In this document: positions 44,865-53,324 of the stretch, piece after piece
Layout: each line of letters opens with the position of its first letter
Position numbering within the stretch: position 1 is the stretch's first letter
Assembly (NCBI RefSeq): GCF_029223285.1
Contig: NZ_JARHUJ010000013.1
Coordinates: forward strand, 92,119 to 156,118
DNA length: 64,000 nucleotides
Direction: 5' to 3'
From: Paraflavitalea sp. CAU 1676
GTDB lineage: Bacteria; Bacteroidota; Bacteroidia; Chitinophagales; Chitinophagaceae
The notes under the pieces: generated by a model
Told to the model about the DNA's origin: nothing
Database searches by the model: none
What the model saw: only the letters and a program-made list of their open reading frames with translations
Made by a program: the position numbers and the translations under genes

Positions 44865-45377
44865 ATGAAAATTGTTTATTCCCTTCTGATCGCATTAGTA
44901 GTATTGGTACTCGCTTCCTGTAAGAAAGATAGTATCCATTATGCAGATGATTTTGGTGACAGCCGCCGTGCGTGGCAGGCGTTTAAAGATAGTGCCCACA
45001 ATTCATACCGGTATAAGGTGGTGAGCGGTTCCTGGGTCGGTATAGGGATGGAGACCATCATTACTGTGCAGGCAGGAAAGGTGGTTGGCCGGTCTTTTAA
45101 ATATACGGCACGCATAAATAATGCGCCAATTACCACTGTAAGAGAATGGGTGGAAAACGAAAGCCAATTGAACAGTCATCAGGAAGGTGCGAAAACGATC
45201 ACCCTCGACCAGGTTTACCAGGAAGCCAAAGACAATTGGCTGAAAAAAAGGGACGATGCAGACACCTATTTCGAGGCAAGAAACAATGGCAAGATCTCCA
45301 CGGCAGGTTATGTTCCACACGGATGTGCCGACGATTGCTTTACGGGCATTACCATTACGCTGATAGAAGCGATTTGA
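44865..45377 (+). CDS. Hypothetical lipoprotein
   Basis: About 170 residues from the ATG at 44865, which gives a lipoprotein signal (MKIVYSLLIALVVLVLASC, lipid on Cys19). The mature part begins KKDSIHYADDFGDS and contains a beta-rich section (YKVVSGSWVGIGMETIITV) and a Cys pair near the end (HGCADDCFTG). I do not recognise a family, though the DSAHNSYRY start resembles small Bacteroidota lipoproteins of unknown function. It is convergent with the GH2 gene, 49 bases apart. Confidence 0.7.
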   Translation: MKIVYSLLIALVVLVLASCKKDSIHYADDFGDSRRAWQAFKDSAHNSYRYKVVSGSWVGIGMETIITVQAGKVVGRSFKYTARINNAPITTVREWVENESQLNSHQEGAKTITLDQVYQEAKDNWLKKRDDADTYFEARNNGKISTAGYVPHGCADDCFTGITITLIEAI

Positions 45378-45426
45378 TTTACCGGTCCATCAAGGCGCGT
45401 GCCCGGACGAGTTCCATCTCGACGGC

Positions 45427-48381
45427 TTAATGTTTTACCGCTTCATAGATCTCTGCTTCAATAATACTAAGGGTTCCTTTGGCGTTGGCATCGTCGCGGG
45501 ATACGCCATCATCCAGCTTTTTGCCTGATACTTCCACCATTTGGCTGCCTTCTGTTGCCGTGGCGGCTGCGGCCAGTTGTATCCTTAATTTACTGCCAAC
45601 AGTGGGTATGCACGGGAGTGTTACATAACCCAGGCTGCGGGGCGTGGCACCTTTGAATATTTCCTTTCCGTCGAGTGTGATCAGCAGCGGGTAGCTGCGT
45701 GATCTGAAATTGTTCAGCTTGAGGGTGACCTCGCTGACGGTTGCGTTGCGCTCCAATTCGTATTCGATCCAGGCCGTGGAGAGCTTGCCGTCATTCACCC
45801 AGTCGGACAGCTCATTGTCGTCATAGCTTCGTGCTGCATTGGTGTCATTGGCGCCGGCAGTAGTCCGGATGATGCTTATAGGGGTACGGGTAGCGTGAAA
45901 GGATGGCGTGGCGGGTGTGGGCCCTCTGTCCAGGTGCACGGGCAATCCTTCGGCGGGTAAAATGGTAGCAAGACCATCTTTAGCAGAGAATGGTTTGGAC
46001 TGTAAGGTGATCGTTGCTTCGCGCAAGCCTGCTGCCGATGCTTTGATCGTTATGGTACCTGGATGGGTCAAGGAGCGGATCAGTGCGCGGTTGATGCCGC
46101 CTTCTACCGGAAAGGTTTGGGTGAGCGTATAATTATCCGGCCCCATGGCCATACCACCGCGCCATTGTGCGGGGCCCGAGAGGTGGAAGTTGACCATGTC
46201 CATCGCTGTGGGCACCCGGTTTCCTTTTTCATCAACTGCTTCTACCTGTATTAGGGCCAGGTCATGACCATCGGCGAGAAAGCCTCTTGGACTGGCGATC
46301 TGCGTCAGTTTTAAGGCAACTGCTTTGCCGGTTGTTGCTTTCTGTGTGGAACTTACGATGTGCCCCTGTTCGTCGTATCCTATCGCGGAGATGATGCCCG
46401 CCGTCCAGTTAACTTCGGGAAAAGTGAACAGGAATCCATCGCTCTTTTCGCCAAACCCGACTGACTTCCCATTCACCTTCAACTCCACTTTGCTGGCGGT
46501 GGCTATTACATAAACAGGTTTCTTTACGCCGGCCTGGTAATTCCAATGGCCCAGGATATGAATGCCTTGCTTTTCGGGCACCACCCATCCATCCCACATT
46601 ACCTGGTGCGCATAAAAGTTCTCTTTGGGGACGCGCAGGGCATCCACTTCCCCACTCCGCCGGTAATTTTCTTCGCCTCGGTGATGGGTATTGGTCTCAG
46701 AGAATACGATGTTGACACCGCCTGCACTTACGCGTTTGCCAGTACCGGGCCTTTCGTTCCAGAACTCGTACCAGCGTTTAACGTTTTCTACGGCATGACT
46801 TTCCATGTTCCGGTTATACGCGGCGGCGTTCTGTCCGTTGTGCTGGGGACCATCTCCGTCTTTATGAAAGGGTGGCGTGTAGTCATCCCAGTATTTGCGG
46901 GATCCTTCGTCTCTTGAATATTCCATGGCCCAGAAAGGTAAACGGGCGCTCTTGTTGGTGTACAGCATTTCTCCTCCGTATTCGGCGGTGGTACTGTTGA
47001 GCATCTCCCGCGAGCCGATGGCTCTGCCGCCTGCCGGATCGTACTGGTCGCGGATGGCTTTCATTTCCTGCATATGAACTTCACTGATGTTCTCGTTGCC
47101 ACATTCGTAAAACAAGATGCTCGGGTTGTTGCGGTTGCTGATGATGGCGTCGCGCATCACGGCTTTGCGTTGTTCCCATCGTGTTCCATTAACGTCGGCT
47201 TCTGCATCTCCTGCAGGCATGGCCTGCAATAAACCAACGCGGTCGCAGCTTTCAATATCCTGCCTGGAGGGTGTGATGTGCATCCACCGCACCAGGTTGC
47301 CATTGCTTTTCACCATCAGTCCATTGCTATAATCACTTAACCAGGCGGGCACCGATAAGCCAACCGCGGGCCACTCGTTGGAGGTTCGCTGTGCATAACC
47401 GTGTACCATCATGACGCGGTCGTTGAGGTAGATCATACCATCTTTAAAGGCAGTTTTCCGGAATCCGGTTTGGGTAGTAACCACGTCGACCGGCTTGCCA
47501 TTTATTTTGAGGATGGTTTTTATGGTATATAAATATCCATAACCCCAGCTCCACCAGTGAAGTCCGCCCACGGGCGCAGCGGCCTTTAGGGTGGTATTGC
47601 TACCCGGGTTCAAGGTGGTGACGCCGCTGCTGAATGTTTTAACGGGTTTGTGTTGCTGATCGAAAATGGCGACCTCGTAGGAGACCTGTTGTGGCCGGCC
47701 GCTTTCATTGATCACTTCGGAGGCTGCCTGTATAGTGGCTTTGCCGCCGCGGATATCAAAGTCGCTTGCATAGATGTATACGCCGGTGGTTTGCAGGTTG
47801 GTATAGAGCGGCAGGGTCTGGTAAACGGGGCCTGTTACGTGCAGGTAAACATTCTTGGTGATGCCGCCGTAATTGGCATTGAAGTTCCTGTCTTCCCACT
47901 GGTATTTCTGGTTGGTGGCTTTTTCGCGGTAATCCCAGCTGTTGTCGATGCGGGCGGCAATCACGTTTACTGCTCCTGGTTTTATGTAAGGGGTGATATC
48001 GAATCCAAAAGCGGTGACGCCGTTCTCATGCAGACCGATCTCTTTTCCATTTACATAGAATACGCCTGCCTGCCGGATGCCGTCGAATTCAATAAATATT
48101 TTCTGTGCTTTGGGAGAGGCGGGTAATTTGAATTGTTTGCGGTACCAGGCTATGCCGGTGCGGTGATCGCGGATGTCTTTGCGAAAGGCGTCGTCTTCGT
48201 TCCAGGCATAAGGTAACGTAACGGATTGCCAGGATGCGTCATTGAAGCTGATCTGTTCGGCGCCGGTGGTGTCGCGGCTGTAAACTTTCCAGTCGCTGTT
48301 GAAGTTGTACCGGGTACGCTGGGCAGATGCGTGGCAGACTGTTAGTAGCAGGAAGAAGATAGCCAGGTTATAGAGTTTCAT
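45427..48381 (-). CDS. Glycoside hydrolase family 2 enzyme, secreted
   Basis: About 984 residues with a signal peptide (LYNLAIFFLLLTVCHASAQ). Domains in order: GH2 jelly-roll sugar-binding (about 25-185), Ig-like (about 200-300), the TIM barrel (about 310-600) with acid/base Glu in YECGNEN (about 430-435) and nucleophile Glu in FWAMEYSRDEG (about 491), then DUF4982-like and invasin-like Ig modules and a C-terminal carbohydrate-binding-like domain (AWIEYELERNATVSEVTLKL). It resembles Bacteroidota beta-galactosidase-type GH2 enzymes that act on plant glycans in the periplasm or at the surface. No SusC/D pair is adjacent. A 14-base palindrome lies just upstream. Confidence 0.9.
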   Translation of the reverse strand: MKLYNLAIFFLLLTVCHASAQRTRYNFNSDWKVYSRDTTGAEQISFNDASWQSVTLPYAWNEDDAFRKDIRDHRTGIAWYRKQFKLPASPKAQKIFIEFDGIRQAGVFYVNGKEIGLHENGVTAFGFDITPYIKPGAVNVIAARIDNSWDYREKATNQKYQWEDRNFNANYGGITKNVYLHVTGPVYQTLPLYTNLQTTGVYIYASDFDIRGGKATIQAASEVINESGRPQQVSYEVAIFDQQHKPVKTFSSGVTTLNPGSNTTLKAAAPVGGLHWWSWGYGYLYTIKTILKINGKPVDVVTTQTGFRKTAFKDGMIYLNDRVMMVHGYAQRTSNEWPAVGLSVPAWLSDYSNGLMVKSNGNLVRWMHITPSRQDIESCDRVGLLQAMPAGDAEADVNGTRWEQRKAVMRDAIISNRNNPSILFYECGNENISEVHMQEMKAIRDQYDPAGGRAIGSREMLNSTTAEYGGEMLYTNKSARLPFWAMEYSRDEGSRKYWDDYTPPFHKDGDGPQHNGQNAAAYNRNMESHAVENVKRWYEFWNERPGTGKRVSAGGVNIVFSETNTHHRGEENYRRSGEVDALRVPKENFYAHQVMWDGWVVPEKQGIHILGHWNYQAGVKKPVYVIATASKVELKVNGKSVGFGEKSDGFLFTFPEVNWTAGIISAIGYDEQGHIVSSTQKATTGKAVALKLTQIASPRGFLADGHDLALIQVEAVDEKGNRVPTAMDMVNFHLSGPAQWRGGMAMGPDNYTLTQTFPVEGGINRALIRSLTHPGTITIKASAAGLREATITLQSKPFSAKDGLATILPAEGLPVHLDRGPTPATPSFHATRTPISIIRTTAGANDTNAARSYDDNELSDWVNDGKLSTAWIEYELERNATVSEVTLKLNNFRSRSYPLLITLDGKEIFKGATPRSLGYVTLPCIPTVGSKLRIQLAAAATATEGSQMVEVSGKKLDDGVSRDDANAKGTLSIIEAEIYEAVKH

Positions 48382-48402
48382 ATTGTTAAGCAAGTCGGGT
48401 TG

Positions 48403-48416
48403 GGTACGATCGTACC
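48403..48416. promoter_or_regulatory. Perfect 14-base palindrome upstream of the GH2 gene
   Basis: GGTACGATCGTACC, 21 bases before the GH2 start codon. Its length, symmetry and position fit an operator for a sugar-responsive repressor such as LacI- or GntR-type; no such gene is adjacent. It could also be coincidence at this size, but it falls exactly where an operator would be. Confidence 0.45.
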
Positions 48417-48617
48417 GTTAATGTCATTTGATATGCCTAAGCTAGTGTCTTGTCAGAAAATACCTGTCCTGAACAATCCTGCCAGGTGGCAAAGTGCTGC
48501 TGTATTGCGCGATGAATGTCTAAATGGCGTATTGCGCTACTGGAAAACCCGGGAGCTTGTTTGAAATGACGAGCGATATGGACGCGATCCATTGACCGTA
48601 AATTAATTTTACAGAAA

Positions 48618-49655
48618 ATGAAAGTAATGATCAGCGATAAAAAAGTGCGTCCCTATGCTTATCTCGTCTTCGGGATTATGTTTTATCTTTTTTTCATGCT
48701 CGACATGTTTTTTTGGCCAAGCATACCCAATCTCCTGATCAAGACGGTCGTGGCAACGGTTCTTTTTACGTTCCTTGTTTGGGAACCCGTGCGGTTGGTG
48801 GCTCTATGGGCTTACCGACGGTGGCAGGGCGTGCAAGATTCGCTGAAACGCCGATGTGTGATGGCGGCCATCTTGGTTCCTTATGCATTTCTCCTGGGCT
48901 TTTCCCGGATATTTGTGGAATCTGCACTGCTGGTATGGGGGATAGACATCTTTATAATCCCCGTATTCCTAACGTTCTCGGGTATATCGTTACTTTTTAT
49001 TTCGTTGGGTATCGTTTTTTACGAAGTGGTCTTCTATATGGAAAGGTGGCAGAGCACCCAACAGGAAACAAACGAACTCAGGAAGCTGAACCTGCACATG
49101 CAATTCGATTCGCTGAAAGTACAGATACAGCCACATTTCCTGTTCAATACAATGAATACCCTGATCGGATTGATCGAGCGGGATCGGGACGGGGCGATCC
49201 GTTTTACAGAAGAACTGTCTTATGTATATCGCTACCTGCTCGAAGCCAATCAGTCGAACCTGATCAATTTAGAGGAGGAGATGAAGTTTGCGCGGATTTA
49301 TTTTTCCCTGTTAAAAACCCGTTATCCTGAAGGGATTTTTCTGGATGAAAAGGTGGAGGATGCTGGACAATACGAATTACCTCCATTAAGTTTACAGATA
49401 CTGATCGAAAATGCGGTTAAGCATAATGTCATTACACGGGCCAATCCCTTACGCGTAAGTATCCATTTCGACGCGGCATTGCAAAGGGTAGTCGTTAGTA
49501 ATAACTGTCAACCAAAATTTTATGTGTTGAAATCGGGATATGGTCTGCTGCATTTAAAAAAGAAATTTGAGTTGTTATCACTCCCGGAAATTGTGATAGA
49601 CCTGAACCAGGATTACTTTTCTGTTAGTTTTTCTGTAATAAAAGCAATTATCTGA
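48618..49655 (+). CDS. LytS-type sensor histidine kinase (His_kinase family)
   Basis: 345 residues. Four to five membrane helices (about 13-33, 37-56, 80-100, 105-140) are followed by a short coiled coil and the His_kinase domain with the phospho-acceptor motif QIQPHFLFNTMNTL (His173), then the ATP-binding region ILIENAVKHNV and a shortened glycine box SGYGLLHLKKKF. The usual partner, a LytTR response regulator, is missing from the neighbourhood, making this an orphan kinase. The GYGLLHL motif is typical of the family, so it should be active. Confidence 0.9.
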   Translation: MKVMISDKKVRPYAYLVFGIMFYLFFMLDMFFWPSIPNLLIKTVVATVLFTFLVWEPVRLVALWAYRRWQGVQDSLKRRCVMAAILVPYAFLLGFSRIFVESALLVWGIDIFIIPVFLTFSGISLLFISLGIVFYEVVFYMERWQSTQQETNELRKLNLHMQFDSLKVQIQPHFLFNTMNTLIGLIERDRDGAIRFTEELSYVYRYLLEANQSNLINLEEEMKFARIYFSLLKTRYPEGIFLDEKVEDAGQYELPPLSLQILIENAVKHNVITRANPLRVSIHFDAALQRVVVSNNCQPKFYVLKSGYGLLHLKKKFELLSLPEIVIDLNQDYFSVSFSVIKAII

Positions 49656-49878
49656 ACGTGCTGAGGTTTAGAGAAGAAGGTCTTGGTATTCTTTCGGGGA
49701 AAAGCGCCCGGAGCTCTGAATGTGAATTATTGTATGCGAAGGTGTTATTTCAAGTGGCCGATCTGTCATTCCAGCAATCTTCTACTCCATCTAAAGCGAA
49801 AGACCCATCCGGCTGACTGCTTTATATGTCTATATACGTGATCATTGTTTTTTGGGAATAATTAAATCAACTATCAAC

Positions 49879-50874
49879 ATGAAACGTTTTTTACAAATTG
49901 GGGTTTTATTGGTGACTGTTCTGTTGCAGACGGCTGCAGCCGAGGCGAAAGTGTGGAGAATCAACAATGCCAATGGATTGGTGGCGGATTTTAGGGAGTT
50001 GTATACAGCAGTGGCAAGCAGTAGTGTGGCGAATGACGATACTTTGTATGTAGAAGGGTCTGCCGTTAACTATGGCAGTGTTACCCTCAACAAAAGGCTT
50101 GTTATTATCGGAGCGGGCTATTTACTGTCTGGGACGGGCAGCAATACCGGTTTGCAGGCGATGGGACTTACATCGAAGGTTCAGGTTATTGGTCTCGATT
50201 CGCTGGCGAGTGGCTCGGTTTTCATGGGCATTAGCTCCAACTTCAGTATCAATTCCAACACAGATGATATTACAATTACCCGTTGTGAAGGAATTATAAG
50301 TCAGAGTACCAATTTCCCTAATTCTAAAATAGTCAATCTGGCCATTAATAAGTTTTTGGGATATGTAGATATTTCGGCGTTTCAACTGGAGGCCCCCCGG
50401 GTTACCAATTGCATTTTTACCAATATTTTCAATTTCATAAAGGTTACTAATGGGTTGGTTAGAAATAACCTTTTTACGACATCTGCAACAATGAACAATT
50501 GTTATGTTACTAACAATATTTTTTTGATCGCTCCAACAATTGCCAGCAGTACGATTAAATATAATCTGGCTACCATTGCCGGAGCGCTGCCAGCCGGTAA
50601 TAATAACCAAAATGGTGTTTCACAGTTATCCCTGTTTGTGGGCACTGGCTCCAATGATGGTAAATACATACTGAAAGCTGGTTCGCCCGCTTTGCTCGCC
50701 GGTGAACCGATTGGTGGCGAGACGCCCGATGCGGGACCATTTGGGACGGCTGATCCTTATCGTTTGAGTGGCATTCCCGCCATTCCCTCGATCTATAGTC
50801 TTACCGTGCCTCCATCGGTACCTGCTGCTTCCACTACCATGGATATTACGTTCAGCACCCGTTCTAATAATTAA
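49879..50874 (+). CDS. Secreted parallel beta-helix-like protein
   Basis: About 331 residues with a signal peptide (RFLQIGVLLVTVLLQTAAAEA). Regular short repeats with Asn and hydrophobics (ITRCEGIISQSTNFPNSKIV, VTNCIFTNIFNFIKVTNGLV, VRNNLFTTSATMNNCYVTNN) indicate a right-handed parallel beta helix, as in surface adhesins and polysaccharide-binding proteins. There is no T9SS tail and no catalytic motif I can assign. The T9SS protein downstream starts 19 bases later, so the two probably act together at the cell surface. Confidence 0.75.
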   Translation: MKRFLQIGVLLVTVLLQTAAAEAKVWRINNANGLVADFRELYTAVASSSVANDDTLYVEGSAVNYGSVTLNKRLVIIGAGYLLSGTGSNTGLQAMGLTSKVQVIGLDSLASGSVFMGISSNFSINSNTDDITITRCEGIISQSTNFPNSKIVNLAINKFLGYVDISAFQLEAPRVTNCIFTNIFNFIKVTNGLVRNNLFTTSATMNNCYVTNNIFLIAPTIASSTIKYNLATIAGALPAGNNNQNGVSQLSLFVGTGSNDGKYILKAGSPALLAGEPIGGETPDAGPFGTADPYRLSGIPAIPSIYSLTVPPSVPAASTTMDITFSTRSNN

Positions 50875-50893
50875 TCACCCCAAATTTTCGTTG

Positions 50894-52237
50894 ATGAGAT
50901 ATTATAGATTAGTTGGAGGTGTAATATTAAGCTGTGCCACCTTGATGGGCATTGCGCAAGAGCCTTACCCGGTTGCTGCCAGCACATCGCCAATCGTAAA
51001 GGCGGAATATTTTTTTGATACTGACCCAGGTTTGGGTAATGGTTCTTCTGTCGTGATCACCCCGGGGATGGACATTAACGGACTCGCGAGGACGCTGATG
51101 CTGACGGGTAGCGGATTGTCGAACGGTCTGCATTATTTCTATTTACGTACCCAGAATGCAAATGGAAAATGGAGCTTGAATAATGCGAGGTACTTCGATA
51201 ACATGTTCGTGCCGATGTACCCCGTCGAAGAAGTGGCGCCCAATCTGGCTGGCGCCGAATACTTTATCGATACCGACCCGGGACCCGGTAATGGTACGCC
51301 GATTGCTTTACCTGGTGCTGAATTGGTAGATGGGTTCCATGTAGCTGTTGACATTACCGGATTGTCTCCCGCTGTTCACCGGCTGTATGTACGTACAAAG
51401 GATGCCGGAGGCAGATGGAGCTTGCGTAGTTACGCAGTTTTTGACAATAGTGTCACAGTGCCCTATCCTACTGCGCCGGCGGTGGCGCCTGCTGTTGCAC
51501 TGGTTGAATATTATATTGACCATGATCCGGGTTTTGGGAATGGTAAGCCTATTTCGGTTGGTGCATCCAATGATGTTTCAAATTTTATGTTTTCGGTACC
51601 GCTTGCGGGGGTAACACAAGGAAACCATACCTTCTACTTACGGAGCAGACAGAATCCATGGAGTATGTCTGCCTATGCCGACTTTGCCTATGCAATTTCT
51701 CTTCCAGTGCACTGGCTATTTGTTAAAGGCGAAGCGGCCTCATCGGGCAGCAGGATCACGTGGGCAACCGGTGAAGAGCAGCAGGCAGATAATTTCATTG
51801 TTGAGTATAGTACAGATGGAATTCAATTCTCTAAGGCTGGAGTAGTGAAAGCTGCAAATCGGGCCAACGGCAGCTCTTATTCATTCTTTCATGAACATCG
51901 CCTGAGTGGAACGCTTTATTATCGGATAAAGCAAACAGATGTTAACGGCGACTTCACCTATTCAAAAATCATTATTCTGTTGTTCAGGAACCAGCTTAAC
52001 AGCTATGTGTTGTTTCCCAACCCGGTTAAAGATATATTAAATGTTGCTGTGCCCCGGGACGAGTCGGTTTTGAAAATGGCGATTTATAGCAGCGATGGCC
52101 GTCTGGTGCAGCAGGTCAACGTCAATGGTGTTGACAACGTAATTAGCGTACAGGTTAGCCAGTTACAGCAAGGAAGCTATTACCTGAAGATTGAAGGGAA
52201 AACCACCATAAAAACGCTACCCTTTTTAAAACCTTAG
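50894..52237 (+). CDS. T9SS sorting-domain protein with three tandem repeats
   Basis: About 448 residues from the ATG at 50894 (MRYYRLVGGVILSCATLMG). Three repeats of roughly 85 residues follow, opening AEYFFDTDPGLGNGSS, AEYFIDTDPGPGNGTP and VEYYIDHDPGFGNGKP, each with a later YVRTKDAGGRWSL-type strand. A linker module (ITWATGEEQQADNFIVEYST) and a T9SS type A tail (YVLFPNPVKDILNVAV, QQGSYYLKIEGK) end the protein. It is therefore surface-exposed, perhaps a binding protein. It forms an operon with the beta-helix gene and is followed by a strong terminator. Confidence 0.85.
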   Translation: MRYYRLVGGVILSCATLMGIAQEPYPVAASTSPIVKAEYFFDTDPGLGNGSSVVITPGMDINGLARTLMLTGSGLSNGLHYFYLRTQNANGKWSLNNARYFDNMFVPMYPVEEVAPNLAGAEYFIDTDPGPGNGTPIALPGAELVDGFHVAVDITGLSPAVHRLYVRTKDAGGRWSLRSYAVFDNSVTVPYPTAPAVAPAVALVEYYIDHDPGFGNGKPISVGASNDVSNFMFSVPLAGVTQGNHTFYLRSRQNPWSMSAYADFAYAISLPVHWLFVKGEAASSGSRITWATGEEQQADNFIVEYSTDGIQFSKAGVVKAANRANGSSYSFFHEHRLSGTLYYRIKQTDVNGDFTYSKIIILLFRNQLNSYVLFPNPVKDILNVAVPRDESVLKMAIYSSDGRLVQQVNVNGVDNVISVQVSQLQQGSYYLKIEGKTTIKTLPFLKP

Positions 52238-52262
52238 AACGCTGAGACCGGAGGAAAGATCG

Positions 52263-52304
52263 GGTAAGATCAGGGGGAGTCAAAGCCCCTGATCTTACCG
52301 GTTT
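52263..52304 (+). terminator. Terminator after the T9SS repeat protein
   Basis: 14-base perfect stem GGTAAGATCAGGGG with CCCCTGATCTTACC (loop of nine), followed by GGTTTT. It begins about 26 bases after the stop codon. Confidence 0.8.
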
Positions 52305-52347
52305 TGCCAGGTGATCGTAGCTTCTGTTCCTTGTGCCTGGTTGGGTG

Positions 52348-52355
52348 TATATTTG
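52348..52355 (+). promoter_or_regulatory. -7 element of the AraC gene
   Basis: TATATTTG, an exact TAnnTTTG; the -33 region is weak (TTG at 14 bases, TGTT at 19). A start of transcription near 52362 fits the ATG at 52379, not the earlier in-frame ATG at 52304. Confidence 0.45.
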
Positions 52356-52378
52356 CTGCTATCAGCAGATTAGTTGTT

Positions 52379-53245
52379 ATGCGCGATTCCACCAAAAAGA
52401 ATAGAGGAAAAGAAGCGATCCCCATGATGGATATCAGGGAGTTTTTGTCGGACGCGCAGGCCGAACCTGGTTTTCAGTACCATGAGATCCAGGGCAAGCG
52501 GGTCATTGAGAAATTTCACCGGCACGATTTCTTCCAGTTCCTGCTTTTTGAAAAAGGCAGCGGTACCCATGCTATCGACTTTACCGATCACCGGGTCGGC
52601 GATCACCAGGTGCATATCATGTTCCCCCACCAGGTGCACCGCTGGGAACTGGGGGCGCGCACGAAGGCAGTTCAGTTAATGATCAGTCAGCGCATTTTTG
52701 AAACGTTCTCGGCTTCGCTCGATCTTTCTTTTCTATTGTATCAAAGTCATCCCGTAGTGCAGCTTTCGCCGAAAGCCTTTCAATGGCTGTTGTACGAGTT
52801 TCAGTCGATCCGTGCAGAATTGCGGCAGAAGCCCGTTAACTGGAACCTGATCTACCTGCGCAGTAATATCATTGCCAACCTGGTGAACCGCGAAGCGGAA
52901 CATCATTTCTCGGAATTAAGCCTGTACCGCAAAAAGCCGGTGTTGGTCAAATACCTCTCGCTCATTGAAGCGCATTTCCGCGAAGAGCGCTCGGTATCAT
53001 TCTATGCAGGCCTGCTGCACCTAACCCCCAATTACCTGAATATTCTTTGCAAGCGCCATTTCCAGGTGCCCGCCATGTTCTTTATCCAGAAACGGGTTAC
53101 CCTCGAAGCCAAACGGATGATCCTTGCTACGGACCTTTCCCTAAAGGAGATCGCCTTTGAGCTCGGCTTCGACGATCCGGCCTATTTCACCAATTTCTTC
53201 AAAGCGCAAACAGGCTCTTCTCCCCGCGCCTTCCGCGAACAGTGA
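52379..53245 (+). CDS. AraC-family transcriptional regulator
   Basis: About 288 residues. An N-terminal cupin-like sensing domain (KFHRHDFFQFLLFEKGSGTH) contains His residues for ligand or metal contact; the C-terminal 100 residues carry two helix-turn-helix motifs (AGLLHLTPNYLNILCKRHFQ; LSLKEIAFELGFDDPAYFTN, FFKAQTGSSPRAFR). It activates or represses genes in response to a small molecule. The amidohydrolase gene starts 80 bases downstream in the same direction and is the likely target. Alternative starts at 52424 and 52427 would shorten the protein by 15 or 16 residues. Confidence 0.9.
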   Translation: MRDSTKKNRGKEAIPMMDIREFLSDAQAEPGFQYHEIQGKRVIEKFHRHDFFQFLLFEKGSGTHAIDFTDHRVGDHQVHIMFPHQVHRWELGARTKAVQLMISQRIFETFSASLDLSFLLYQSHPVVQLSPKAFQWLLYEFQSIRAELRQKPVNWNLIYLRSNIIANLVNREAEHHFSELSLYRKKPVLVKYLSLIEAHFREERSVSFYAGLLHLTPNYLNILCKRHFQVPAMFFIQKRVTLEAKRMILATDLSLKEIAFELGFDDPAYFTNFFKAQTGSSPRAFREQ

Positions 53246-53299
53246 TAAATTTTACAAGTATTGGCATAAATGTCTATCCCGCCTCCGGGGCAGCTGTTT

Positions 53300-53307
53300 T
53301 AATTTTG
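53300..53307 (+). promoter_or_regulatory. -7 element of the amidohydrolase gene
   Basis: TAATTTTG, an exact TAnnTTTG 18 bases before the ATG at 53325. No good -33 box is found at the normal spacing, so activation may depend on the AraC regulator. Confidence 0.4.
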
Positions 53308-53324
53308 AGTAAAACGCACCGGCA

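Noticed and set aside
51432..51460. TGTCACA at 51451 as a further ECF41 promoter
   Set aside because: It lies inside the T9SS repeat gene with no TGTC or CGTC at 16 bases and no gene start after it.
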